Shown here: positions 1 to 6,153 of the stretch, piece by piece
Numbering within the stretch: the stretch's first letter is position 1
Layout of the letters: each line of letters opens with the position of its first letter
Assembly (NCBI GenBank): GCA_905193085.1
Contig: CAJJNI010000150.1
Coordinates: 1 to 6,153 of the forward strand
Direction: 5' to 3'
Length of the DNA: 6,153 nucleotides
Origin: an uncultured Lachnospiraceae bacterium
Lineage (GTDB): Bacteria > Bacillota > Clostridia > Lachnospirales > Lachnospiraceae
The notes under the pieces: generated by a model
The model's input: the letters and a program-made list of their open reading frames with translations, nothing else
The model's database searches: none
What the model was told of the DNA's origin: nothing
Position numbers and translations under genes: made by a program

Positions 1-17
1 ATATATTAAATTATAAG

Positions 18-46
18 TTTACAGATTATATATTATATATTATTTA
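18..46 (+). promoter_or_regulatory. possible sigma-A-type promoter upstream of the GH29 gene
   Basis: TTTACA at 18-23 resembles a -35 box, and TATTTA at 41-46 lies 17 bp downstream as a weak -10 box. Several overlapping TATATT/TATAAT-like hexamers occur between 26 and 57, so the exact -10 is ambiguous. The first 60 bases are almost pure A/T, typical of a leader in a low-GC Firmicute. Such composition produces promoter-like hexamers by chance, and the operon could begin upstream of the window. No operator palindrome or catabolite-response element is evident in these 77 bases. Confidence 0.22.
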
Positions 47-60
47 TTTTATATATTTAA

Positions 61-71
61 GGAAGGAAAGG
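61..71 (+). promoter_or_regulatory. purine-rich ribosome-binding site for the GH29 gene
   Basis: GGAAGGAAAGG ends 6 bases before the ATG at 78. The AAAGG part, continuing as GTG, complements the 16S anti-Shine-Dalgarno end and fixes this ATG as the start. A second GGAAGG core further upstream gives an overlapping, more distant pairing option. Confidence 0.75.
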
Positions 72-77
72 TGTTTT

Positions 78-1439
78 ATGGCAGAAAAAAAATTACCCAG
101 AGAGATGACCGGAGCTGAATTGGCTTCAATGTTAAAGAGCAGTATTAATTTTAAGAGTCTTGGCGGACTGCGCTGTCCTGAGTTAAATCTTTCAGAAGAA
201 GATATGCAGTGGTGGAGAGATGCCAAAGTCGGTATGTTTATCCACTGGGGTCTTTATTCTATTTTAGGAAGAGGAGAATGGGTACGCCACAATGAGCAGA
301 TTCCGTGGGACGAATACTGTGCACTTGCAGATGAATTTAATCCACAGAATTTTGATATACATGAATGGACAGACCTCGCAAAAGATTTTGGTGCAAAATA
401 TACAGTTATGGTAACAAGACATCATGATGGTTTTGCATTGTGGAACAGTCCGGGAAGTTATAAAGGATTTACAAGTTATAATACAGCATCTAAGAGAGAT
501 TTTGTGAAAGAATACACAGATGCAGCAAGAGAGAGCGGACTTAAGGTCGGACTTTATTATTCTCCGATGGACTGGCGTTTTCCTGGATATTTTGACCCTA
601 AGGGAGAAAAAGACCCTGCAAATGCTGAAAGTGCTTTGCTTATGAAAAAACAGTGTTATGACCAGGTTGAAGAGCTTTGCAGTAAATATGGCCCGATAGA
701 TATTTTATGGTATGACGGTTCATGGCTTGCACATCAGGGCAGCGATACAACAAGTTCATGGTTATGGGAGCCTGTAAAGCTTAATAAGATGGTAAGAAAA
801 TACAATCCTAAGACAATAATGAATCCACGCTCAGGCTGGGAAGGAAACTTCTACTGTGATGAAGGTTCACATGAAATTACAGGTGGAATAATACCTGTAC
901 CGTGGGAAAAGAATATGTGTGTATGTTCAGGAACAAGCTGGGGCTGGATGGCAGATGACCCGGTATCAGATTTTGACTGGTTAATCAAGATGATGGTTGA
1001 TGTTGTATGCCGTGACGGTAACTGGCTTGTAAATATCGGACCTGACAGAAACGGTCATGTTCCTGCTGAAGTTGTTAAGAGAATGAAAGAAATCGGCGCA
1101 TGGTTAAAAGAAAATGGTGAAACAATTTACAAAACACGCGGAGGCCCGATTGAACCGGTTGACAATGTATATGGTACAACATACAGAGATAATCAGATAT
1201 TCCTTCATATAACAGATTTAGATGCATTCCGTGGAATGAAATTACCTGCAATAGAATACAATATCAAGTCTGTTACATATAAGAATCAGCCACTTGAATT
1301 TGTTCAGGACGAATCCGGAATTACAATAACAATACCTGATTCAATGGAAAAAGAAGCTGATAATATTATATACATTACTACAGACACTGCTGTTAAGACT
1401 AAAAAGCAGGCAGATATTTATTTTACAGGTAAAGAATAA
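78..1439 (+). CDS. alpha-L-fucosidase, glycoside hydrolase family 29
   Basis: A retaining exo-glycosidase that removes terminal alpha-L-fucose. The protein has 453 residues, in the usual range for a GH29 catalytic barrel plus a short beta-sandwich. Landmarks seen: WWRDAKVGMFIHWGLYS at 45-61, with the substrate-pocket His-Trp at 56-57; RHHDGF at 114-119, carrying the paired histidines of the fucose pocket; DILWYDG at 208-214, with Asp213 as the expected nucleophile; PWE at 275-277, where Glu277 is the natural acid/base candidate; SGTSWGW at 284-290; and the family's closing LVNIGPDRNG at 317-326. Residues 360-453 form the C-terminal beta region. There is no signal peptide or membrane segment, so the enzyme should be cytoplasmic and act on imported oligosaccharides. 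It leads a tight cluster 32 bp ahead of the GH31 gene. Codons 3-5 include an uninterrupted run of eight A (85-92). Family assignment is secure; linkage preference is unknown. Confidence 0.95.
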   Translation: MAEKKLPREMTGAELASMLKSSINFKSLGGLRCPELNLSEEDMQWWRDAKVGMFIHWGLYSILGRGEWVRHNEQIPWDEYCALADEFNPQNFDIHEWTDLAKDFGAKYTVMVTRHHDGFALWNSPGSYKGFTSYNTASKRDFVKEYTDAARESGLKVGLYYSPMDWRFPGYFDPKGEKDPANAESALLMKKQCYDQVEELCSKYGPIDILWYDGSWLAHQGSDTTSSWLWEPVKLNKMVRKYNPKTIMNPRSGWEGNFYCDEGSHEITGGIIPVPWEKNMCVCSGTSWGWMADDPVSDFDWLIKMMVDVVCRDGNWLVNIGPDRNGHVPAEVVKRMKEIGAWLKENGETIYKTRGGPIEPVDNVYGTTYRDNQIFLHITDLDAFRGMKLPAIEYNIKSVTYKNQPLEFVQDESGITITIPDSMEKEADNIIYITTDTAVKTKKQADIYFTGKE

Positions 1440-1471
1440 CAATTAGTTTTGTCATATTTGGGAGAAACAAA

Positions 1472-3778
1472 ATGAATACATATATGAATACTTTTGAAAT
1501 AAATGAAAACACACTTCGTGTTGTTTTGAGTGCAGATAAAGATGTAAAGGCGCCTTATCTTGTTAAAGAACAGCCGGCTTTTAACGGAATCTGCACAGTT
1601 GGAACTGATAATGGTAAAGAAGAGAGCAAAATAATCGGTAACGGAAGAGATTTATTTGTACAGAAAAACAGTTCATTTGTAAAAAAAGATGTAAACCGTT
1701 TTACATTTGAAGGTGGAAAACCGATTGTTGTAACAAAGAAAACCGTAGACGGAGAGCGTTCATTTGTTGAAAATGCGAATGAAGTTAAAATTGGTGAGGC
1801 CTATGAAGCTAAAGTTGTATTTGAAATAGAGCCTGATGAAGCTATATACGGACTTGGACAGCATGAAGACGGAGTGTTAAATTATCGTAACACAACTGAG
1901 TATCTTTATCACAATAATATGAAGATACCTATGCCGGTATTTATTTCTTCAAAGAATTATGCAGTGTTTTTCGACTGCTCAAGCATGATGATTTATGAAG
2001 AAAAAGATAATAAAATTACGGTGACATGTGATGCTGTTGACCAGATAGATTATTATGTCATATGCGGAAATTGTTTCGACGATTTGATTGCAGGAATAAG
2101 AACATTGACAGGCGCAGCAGTAATGCTCCCTAAATGGGCTTTCGGTTATATCCAGTCTAAAGAAAGATATAAGACACAGGAAGAAATTTTAAGTGTCGCT
2201 GACGAGTTTAAAAAGAGAGATATTCCACTTGGCTGTATAGTTCTTGACTGGCTTTCATGGGAAGATGGAAAATGGGGAAATATGCATTTTGACAAATCAC
2301 GTTTTCCTGATGCAAGAAAGATGGTTGATGAACTTCATTCTAAAGGTGTAGCATTCATGATTTCAGTATGGCCTAACAGAAAAGAAGGCTGTGAAGACCA
2401 TAAAGAATTTGAAGCTGCCGGAAAATTATTATGTAATTATTCTAATTATGATGCTTTTGATGAAGAAGCAAGAGATATTTACTGGAAACAGTGCGAGAGA
2501 GAACTTTTCCCGGCTGGTACTGATGCATGGTGGTGTGATTCATCAGAACCATTTACTCCTGACTGGAACGGTGAGAAAAAGAGACCTGAAGATGTTAGAT
2601 ATGAAATGGCAAAAGAGTCAACAAATAAATATCTTGATGCAAGAGTATCAGCAGCACACCCGCTCTGGCATGCAAAAGGCATATATGACCATCAGAGAGC
2701 CGCATGTGATACAAAGAGAGTATGTAACCTTACAAGAGCAGGTTATCCGGGAATACAGCAGTATGGAACAATTTTGTGGTCCGGCGATATAGCCGCAACA
2801 TGGGAAGTTTATCGCCATCAGATAGCAGAAGGTCTTAGCATGAGTATGTCAGGAATGCCATACTGGACATTAGATGCAGGTGGATTTTTCGTTGGAAACA
2901 CAGAAAGCTGGAAGAGATGGGCTAATGTCAAAGAAGGAACAAGACCATGGTTCTGGCATGGTTCGTTTGAAAATGGCGTGGCAGATTTAGGTTATCGTGA
3001 ATTATATACAAGATGGCTTCAGCTTGCAGCGTTTTTACCGATTATGCGTTCACATGGTACAGATACTCCTCGTGAACCGTGGCAGTTTGGTGAGAAAGGT
3101 ACTGTATATTATGATACAATAGTTAAATATATTAATCTTCGTTATGAGTTAATGCCATATACATATTCACTGGCTGCGCAGGTTGCAATGAGTGGATATA
3201 CAATGATGAGAAGTCTTATGTTTGATTTTGAAAATGATGATAATGTAAAGGATATGTGGCAGGAATACATGTATGGACCGGCGTTTTTGGTTGCTCCTGT
3301 GTTAGAAGCATATCAATATGGTCCTGACAGCACACCGCTTAATAAGAGCAGTGAAGTTGAAGTTTATCTTCCAAATGGTGCTAAATGGTACGATTATGAG
3401 ACTAAACAGTTGTATGAAGGCGGACAGAAGATAAAAACAGATGCTCCGATATCAAAGATGCCATTATTTGTACGAAGCGGTGCAATAATTCCGAAAGCAT
3501 CTAAAGTAAACGGTGAAGCTGATACTATTGAAGTTTATTCAGGTCAGGACGGAATGTTTGTCCTTTATCTTGATAATGGCAAAGATTATGCTTATGAAAA
3601 AGGTGAGATGACTACAATTCCTGTTATATGGAGTGAAGAGCAGCAGGCACTTATGATAGGAAAAGCAGTTGGAAACTATTCATATCCTGAAAAGTTCCAT
3701 GTTGTATTATATAAAGAAGACGGAACAGTATTATCACAGGATATAATTTATAAGGGCGAAGATACCTTAGTAAGATAG
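1472..3778 (+). CDS. GH31 alpha-glycosidase, probably alpha-xylosidase type
   Basis: A 768-residue retaining alpha-glycosidase. Layout: N-terminal galactose-mutarotase-like beta-sandwich (about 10-215, with YGLGQ at 126-130), TIM barrel (about 218-590), then beta domains ending in a DUF5110-like region (about 675-755). Landmarks: IVLDW at 256-260, with Asp259 expected to contact the -1 sugar; AWWCDSSEP at 352-360, with Asp356 as nucleophile; YGTILWSGDI at 431-440, with Asp439 as acid/base; YWTLDAGGF at 464-472; and RSHG at 526-529. The WW-x-D-x-(S/T)-EP form of the nucleophile site is the one in alpha-xylosidase-type GH31 enzymes, rather than the DMNEP form of alpha-glucosidases, so alpha-xylosidase is favoured. 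Another terminal alpha-sugar remains possible. No signal peptide, hence cytoplasmic. GGGAG at 1460-1464, 7 bases before the ATG, supports this start over Met5. It sits 26 bp before the Nudix gene in the same operon. Confidence 0.92.
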   Translation: MNTYMNTFEINENTLRVVLSADKDVKAPYLVKEQPAFNGICTVGTDNGKEESKIIGNGRDLFVQKNSSFVKKDVNRFTFEGGKPIVVTKKTVDGERSFVENANEVKIGEAYEAKVVFEIEPDEAIYGLGQHEDGVLNYRNTTEYLYHNNMKIPMPVFISSKNYAVFFDCSSMMIYEEKDNKITVTCDAVDQIDYYVICGNCFDDLIAGIRTLTGAAVMLPKWAFGYIQSKERYKTQEEILSVADEFKKRDIPLGCIVLDWLSWEDGKWGNMHFDKSRFPDARKMVDELHSKGVAFMISVWPNRKEGCEDHKEFEAAGKLLCNYSNYDAFDEEARDIYWKQCERELFPAGTDAWWCDSSEPFTPDWNGEKKRPEDVRYEMAKESTNKYLDARVSAAHPLWHAKGIYDHQRAACDTKRVCNLTRAGYPGIQQYGTILWSGDIAATWEVYRHQIAEGLSMSMSGMPYWTLDAGGFFVGNTESWKRWANVKEGTRPWFWHGSFENGVADLGYRELYTRWLQLAAFLPIMRSHGTDTPREPWQFGEKGTVYYDTIVKYINLRYELMPYTYSLAAQVAMSGYTMMRSLMFDFENDDNVKDMWQEYMYGPAFLVAPVLEAYQYGPDSTPLNKSSEVEVYLPNGAKWYDYETKQLYEGGQKIKTDAPISKMPLFVRSGAIIPKASKVNGEADTIEVYSGQDGMFVLYLDNGKDYAYEKGEMTTIPVIWSEEQQALMIGKAVGNYSYPEKFHVVLYKEDGTVLSQDIIYKGEDTLVR

Positions 3779-3804
3779 AATTATTAAGGAAGCGTGGCAA
3801 CAAT

Positions 3805-4365
3805 ATGAAATTTAAAAACATAACCAAAAAAGAAGAGGGAAATTACATAACCCGTTATGATGTAGAATACGAAACTAATGATAACAGAACAAAGGTTTAT
3901 GAAATGATAAGCCGGGATAAAAATATTTCTACATTTGAAGAATTACATGGTAAAGATGCTGATGCAGTTGTTATTATCGTAACTTCTGAAAATGATGATA
4001 AAATTCTGTTAAACAAAGAGTTTCGTATGGCAACCGGAGAATGGGTATATAATTTCCCTGCAGGACTTATTGATGCCGGAGAAGAACCACGGCAGAGTGC
4101 AAAGCGTGAACTCTGGGAAGAAACAGGTCTTGAATTGTACAGAATTGATGATTTTATCAATACAAGCTACAGCGCAGTTGGATTCAGCAATGAGACAAAT
4201 GTGTGTGTGGTAGGTAAAGCAAGAGGTCAATTTAAAAAAAGCACCTCTGATGTAGAGGAGATTGAAGCCGGCTGGTATACTAAAGAGCAGATAAGAAAGA
4301 TGCTTAAAGAATACAGGTTTGCTGCAAGAACCCAGGCATTTTGTTATATGTGGAGTAAAAATTAA
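3805..4365 (+). CDS. Nudix hydrolase, ADP-ribose-pyrophosphatase-like
   Basis: A 186-residue single-domain enzyme expected to split a nucleoside-diphosphate-linked substrate, such as ADP-ribose or an NDP-sugar, in the cytoplasm using Mg2+ or Mn2+. The Nudix box is perfect at residues 87-109 (bases 4063-4131): Gly87, five residues, Glu93, seven residues, then RELWEETGL at 101-109, with Glu105/Glu106 as metal ligands. The approach VYNFPAGLIDAGEE resembles the PAGL(I/V)-x-x-GE approach of ADP-ribose pyrophosphatases. After the box, SAVGFSNE at 123-130 stands where those enzymes usually have SPGF-s-x-E; the marker proline is missing, so substrate specificity is open. The gene lies 26 bp after the GH31 gene and 21 bp before uxuA. 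Its ribosome-binding site (AAGGAAG, 3786-3792) is 12 bases from the ATG, longer than ideal, which may lower translation. Family secure; substrate unknown. Confidence 0.92.
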   Translation: MKFKNITKKEEGNYITRYDVEYETNDNRTKVYEMISRDKNISTFEELHGKDADAVVIIVTSENDDKILLNKEFRMATGEWVYNFPAGLIDAGEEPRQSAKRELWEETGLELYRIDDFINTSYSAVGFSNETNVCVVGKARGQFKKSTSDVEEIEAGWYTKEQIRKMLKEYRFAARTQAFCYMWSKN

Positions 4366-4370
4366 TAGTG

Positions 4371-4378
4371 AAAGGAAG
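4371..4378 (+). promoter_or_regulatory. ribosome-binding site deciding the uxuA start
   Basis: AAAGGAAG lies 8 bases before the ATG at 4387. Three in-frame ATGs occur close together (4387, 4393, 4399). The spacing favours the first, although many UxuA proteins begin at the position equivalent to Met3 or Met5. Confidence 0.7.
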
Positions 4379-4386
4379 ATTTAAAA

Positions 4387-5445
4387 ATGAGTATGAAGAT
4401 GTCATTTCGTTGGTATGGAGAAGATGACCCGGTAACATTAACAAATATCGGACAGATTCCTAATATGCATTCTATTGTAACTGCAGTGTATGATGTTCCT
4501 GTAGGAGAAGTATGGAGTGAGGAAAGTATAGCAAAATTAAAAGCGCAGGTTGAAGAAGCCAACCTTGTTTTTGATGTAATTGAAAGTGTGCCTGTACATG
4601 AAGATATCAAATTAGGAAAGCCGACACGAGATAAATATATTGAAAATTATAATGAAAATATAAGAAGACTTGCAAAAGCAGGAATTAAAGTAATATGCTA
4701 TAATTTCATGCCTGTTTTTGATTGGACAAGAACACAGCTCGACCATGAACTTGCTGATAAATCAACTTCATTAGTTTATTATCAGGAGCAGGTTGAGAAG
4801 ATGGATCCGCTTACAGGTGAGCTTTCACTTCCAGGCTGGGATTCAAGCTATACTAAAGAAAGCCTTAAAGAAGTATTTGCAGAATATTCAAAAATAACAG
4901 ACGAAGATTTATGGAATAATCTTAAATATTTCCTTGAAAAAATAATACCTGTAGCAGAAGAATGTGGTATAAAGATGGCTATTCATCAGGACGACCCATG
5001 CTGGCCGATATTCGGACTTCCACGAATAATCACAGATGAGAAAAATATTGACCGTTTTCTTAAATTAGTGGACAGTCCTAGTAATGGACTTACATTATGT
5101 ACAGGTTCTCTTGGCTGTTCTGCTGATAATGATGTACCTCATATGGCTGCCAAATATACAAAAATGGGAAGAGTACACTTCGTACATATGCGTAATGTAA
5201 AAATTCTTGATAACAATGCAGGATTTGAAGAAAGAGCGCATTTCTCTGATTGTGGTTCATTAGATATGTATGCAATAATGAAAGCATTATACGATAATGG
5301 ATTTGACGGTTATATAAGACCAGACCACGGAAGAATGATATGGGGTGAGACAGGCCGTCCAGGTTATGGTCTGTTTGACAGAGCACTCGGTGCAACATAT
5401 TTAAATGGGCTTTGGGAAGCAATTTCAAAGGCTGATAATAAATAA
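4387..5445 (+). CDS. uxuA: mannonate dehydratase
   Basis: Catalyses D-mannonate to 2-keto-3-deoxy-D-gluconate plus water (EC 4.2.1.8), a step in D-glucuronate catabolism, as a cytoplasmic Mn2+/Fe2+-dependent xylose-isomerase-like TIM barrel. The 352-residue length matches the family. Landmarks: the N-terminal [12 protein letters not shown] (7-18); [12 protein letters not shown] (105-116); MAIHQDDP (197-204) with metal-ligand candidate His200; LCTGSLG (237-243) with Cys238; HFVHMRN (264-270) with His267; RPDHGR (311-316) with Asp313 and the likely catalytic His314; and Tyr327 in RPGYG. These match the metal and catalytic set described for bacterial mannonate dehydratases, so the enzyme looks intact. 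It is the last gene before a strong terminator. UxaC, UxuB and KdgK, which complete the pathway, are not in the window. It is the most secure pathway marker in the operon. Confidence 0.97.
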   Translation: MSMKMSFRWYGEDDPVTLTNIGQIPNMHSIVTAVYDVPVGEVWSEESIAKLKAQVEEANLVFDVIESVPVHEDIKLGKPTRDKYIENYNENIRRLAKAGIKVICYNFMPVFDWTRTQLDHELADKSTSLVYYQEQVEKMDPLTGELSLPGWDSSYTKESLKEVFAEYSKITDEDLWNNLKYFLEKIIPVAEECGIKMAIHQDDPCWPIFGLPRIITDEKNIDRFLKLVDSPSNGLTLCTGSLGCSADNDVPHMAAKYTKMGRVHFVHMRNVKILDNNAGFEERAHFSDCGSLDMYAIMKALYDNGFDGYIRPDHGRMIWGETGRPGYGLFDRALGATYLNGLWEAISKADNK

Positions 5446-5461
5446 TAATTAAGCCAGAATC

Positions 5462-5514
5462 AAAAGGTCTTTTACCCACATGGATCTGTTCACAGGTGGG
5501 TAAAAGACCTTTTT
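5462..5514 (+). terminator. intrinsic terminator after uxuA, probably bidirectional
   Basis: AAAAGGTCTTTTACCCAC (5462-5479) pairs perfectly over 18 bp with its complement at 5496-5513, with a 16-base loop and a T-run through 5514. It begins 16 bases after the uxuA stop. Because the stem is flanked by A-runs on the left and T-runs on the right, the minus-strand transcript also ends in a U-rich stem, so it can serve the convergent gene too. Confidence 0.95.
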
Positions 5515-5552
5515 GACATGTCCTACAGGCAGAATGTGTGATTTAGTCACAA

Positions 5553-5571
5553 AATATTACAATATAATATT
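5553..5571. repeat. small AT-only inverted repeat
   Basis: AATATTA (5553-5559) and TAATATT (5565-5571) are perfect 7-base arms around a 5-base spacer. Arms without any G or C are weak as an RNA hairpin and can occur by chance in DNA this AT-rich. No function is assigned. It lies in the untranslated space between the terminator and the larger palindrome. Confidence 0.4.
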
Positions 5572-5581
5572 ATGGATATAA

Positions 5582-5689
5582 AAAGCAGGAACCGTTGCAA
5601 TAAGACAAATTTATACAAAATATAGATGTTTAACAGTAATGTATTCTATATAATGTATGGATTTTCGTTAATGCGACAGTTCCTGCTTT
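5582..5689. repeat. 108-bp imperfect palindrome, MITE-like element
   Basis: AAAGCAGGAAC (5582-5592) is perfectly complementary to GTTCCTGCTTT (5679-5689). Pairing continues inward with few breaks: 5594-5599 with 5672-5677 (one G-U), 5601-5603 with 5668-5670, 5607-5617 with 5654-5664 (two G-U), and 5620-5626 with 5645-5651. By hand this gives 38 of 45 positions paired per arm around an 18-base loop (5627-5644). It contains no ORF. The size, terminal inverted repeats of about 22 bp and intergenic location between convergent genes suggest a miniature inverted-repeat transposable element or the fused ends of an insertion sequence. No clear target-site duplication is seen, so mobility is inference. 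Read on the minus strand, the hairpin ends in a U-run (complement of 5580-5584), so it could also aid termination of the nucleotidyltransferase gene. Confidence 0.7.
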
Positions 5690-5693
5690 GTTA

Positions 5694-5759
5694 AATAACA
5701 AGTATATTTAATTTGCTGTATTTTTTTAATAACAATATATTTAATTTGCTGTATTTTTT
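5694..5759. repeat. tandem duplication of about 33 bp at the end of the minus-strand gene
   Basis: Two adjacent copies, 5694-5727 and 5728-5759, share AATAACAA, then TATATTTAATTTGCTGTA and a T-run. They differ by one extra G (5702) and one T (seven versus six). The 18-base core is identical at 5703-5720 and 5736-5753, 33 bases apart. Copy 2 contains the stop codon (TAA, complement of 5741-5743) and last codons of the convergent gene; copy 1 lies in its 3' untranslated region. Such short, nearly identical copies suggest a recent replication-slippage event. Confidence 0.88.
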
Positions 5760-6153
5760 AATATAACAACAGATACAATTCTTATAAGCCAGTAGATTGG
5801 AAGCAAAAAAGGCATTTTATCAAGTATCGGATATTTTTCTTTCATTTCACGCATAGGAAGGAATACTTTTTCTTTTGCGATGCTATTATCTCCCTGCGCT
5901 GATTCGTTATCTTTATTTGTATCTGTTTTTTTTGTTGTAGTCTGATTTTTTCCTGCAGAATTATCTTTTGAAAGTTCATTCATTCGCTCGCTGTATTTCT
6001 GGAATGTCTGAGACCTGTAATTTTCAAATAAATGTGTACTTATATGATTATATATTTCATTATCATCTTTATCTTCTAATTTACCATCAAACCAGATTTT
6101 GGCAAATTCTTCCATATAGAAAGCAAAAAGCTGAAGATTAAGCTGGCTTAACT
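5741..6153 (-). CDS. C-terminal part of a putative nucleotidyltransferase-family protein (PF14907-like), 5' end outside window
   Basis: The frame stays open to the window edge. Twelve codons (starting LSQLNLQLFAFY) precede the Met at 6115, and no Shine-Dalgarno lies before that Met, so it is probably internal and about 136 C-terminal residues are visible. The segment EEFAKIWFDG followed by a helical stretch, and the ending MREMKEKYPILDK-x-PFLLPIYWLIRI, resemble the C-terminal tail of the NTP_transf_5 family. That family is common in Lachnospiraceae, often near polysaccharide or surface-glycan genes; its substrates are poorly known. Between these blocks lies a low-complexity Asn/Lys/Thr/Asp/Ser-rich linker of about 30 residues, unusual for the family. 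The end is hydrophobic and basic and may sit against the membrane. The catalytic N-terminal part cannot be seen, so this is recognition by tail pattern only. It is convergent with, and not part of, the glycan operon. Confidence 0.55.
   Translation of the reverse strand, partial: LSQLNLQLFAFYMEEFAKIWFDGKLEDKDDNEIYNHISTHLFENYRSQTFQKYSERMNELSKDNSAGKNQTTTKKTDTNKDNESAQGDNSIAKEKVFLPMREMKEKYPILDKMPFLLPIYWLIRIVSVVILKNTAN

Noticed and set aside
2391..2792. A 133-residue open frame on the + strand inside the GH31 gene
   Set aside because: It overlaps the GH31 catalytic core in another frame, has no ribosome-binding site or recognisable domain, and the GH31 frame carries all the conserved motifs.
3897..4610. 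Three antisense open frames of 73-87 residues across the Nudix gene and the start of uxuA
   Set aside because: They are complementary-strand shadows of two well-supported genes and show no family pattern or start signal.
5090..5479. A 129-residue minus-strand open frame over the end of uxuA
   Set aside because: It is antisense to the conserved UxuA C-terminus, starts inside the terminator stem, and has no domain signature.
5537..5551. Palindrome TGTGATTTAGTCACA resembling a Crp/Fnr operator
   Set aside because: Arms of 5 bases with a 5-base rather than 6-base spacer, located downstream of a terminator between convergent genes where no promoter is expected.
5587..5600. A catabolite-response-element-like sequence, AGGAACCGTTGCAA
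   Set aside because: It mismatches the consensus at the first T and the penultimate C, lies within the arm of the 108-bp palindrome, and has no downstream promoter or gene start to regulate.
5446..5740. Possible CRISPR array or tRNA in the intergenic region
   Set aside because: There are only two directly adjacent repeats without spacers, and no cloverleaf-forming sequence was found. The region is accounted for by a terminator, a palindrome and a tandem duplication.
5741..6115. Treating the minus-strand frame as a complete 124-residue protein starting at 6115
   Set aside because: The frame continues open to the window edge and no Shine-Dalgarno precedes that ATG, so the Met is probably internal to a longer protein.

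Overview
The window looks like chromosomal DNA from an AT-rich anaerobic Firmicute, most likely a gut or rumen Lachnospiraceae (the Butyrivibrio, Roseburia, Eubacterium area). The basis is low GC, heavy use of AGA, ATA and TTA codons, purine-rich ribosome-binding sites, and a cytoplasmic set of plant-glycan enzymes without signal peptides. The genus is inference; no rRNA or other marker gene is present.

Positions 78-5445 hold four co-directional genes on the + strand, separated by only 32, 26 and 21 bp, so they are almost certainly one transcript. In order they are a GH29 alpha-L-fucosidase, a GH31 alpha-glycosidase of the alpha-xylosidase type, a Nudix hydrolase with a perfect Nudix box, and mannonate dehydratase (UxuA). 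Positions 1-77 are extremely AT-rich and may hold a promoter, but the window starts too close to exclude further upstream operon genes. A strong intrinsic terminator (18-bp perfect stem plus U-tract) follows uxuA at 5462-5514.

Positions 5446-5740 are non-coding. After the terminator they contain a small AT palindrome, a 108-bp imperfect palindrome (5582-5689) that looks like a MITE or other mobile-element remnant, and a tandem duplication of about 33 bp (5694-5759). The second repeat copy supplies the stop codon of a convergent, minus-strand gene. That gene (5741-6153, truncated by the window edge) resembles the C-terminal end of the uncharacterised nucleotidyltransferase family PF14907 (NTP_transf_5).

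Functional reading (inference): imported oligosaccharides bearing alpha-fucosyl and alpha-xylosyl (or related alpha-glycosyl) caps are trimmed in the cytoplasm by the GH29 and GH31 enzymes. UxuA feeds glucuronate-derived mannonate into 2-keto-3-deoxygluconate. This combination fits fucosylated xyloglucan, glucuronate-bearing hemicellulose, or pectin side chains. The Nudix enzyme is the unexpected member. Transporter, regulator, UxaC, UxuB and KdgK genes are not in the window. I found no CRISPR array, tRNA, rRNA, phage gene or clearly new multi-gene system.
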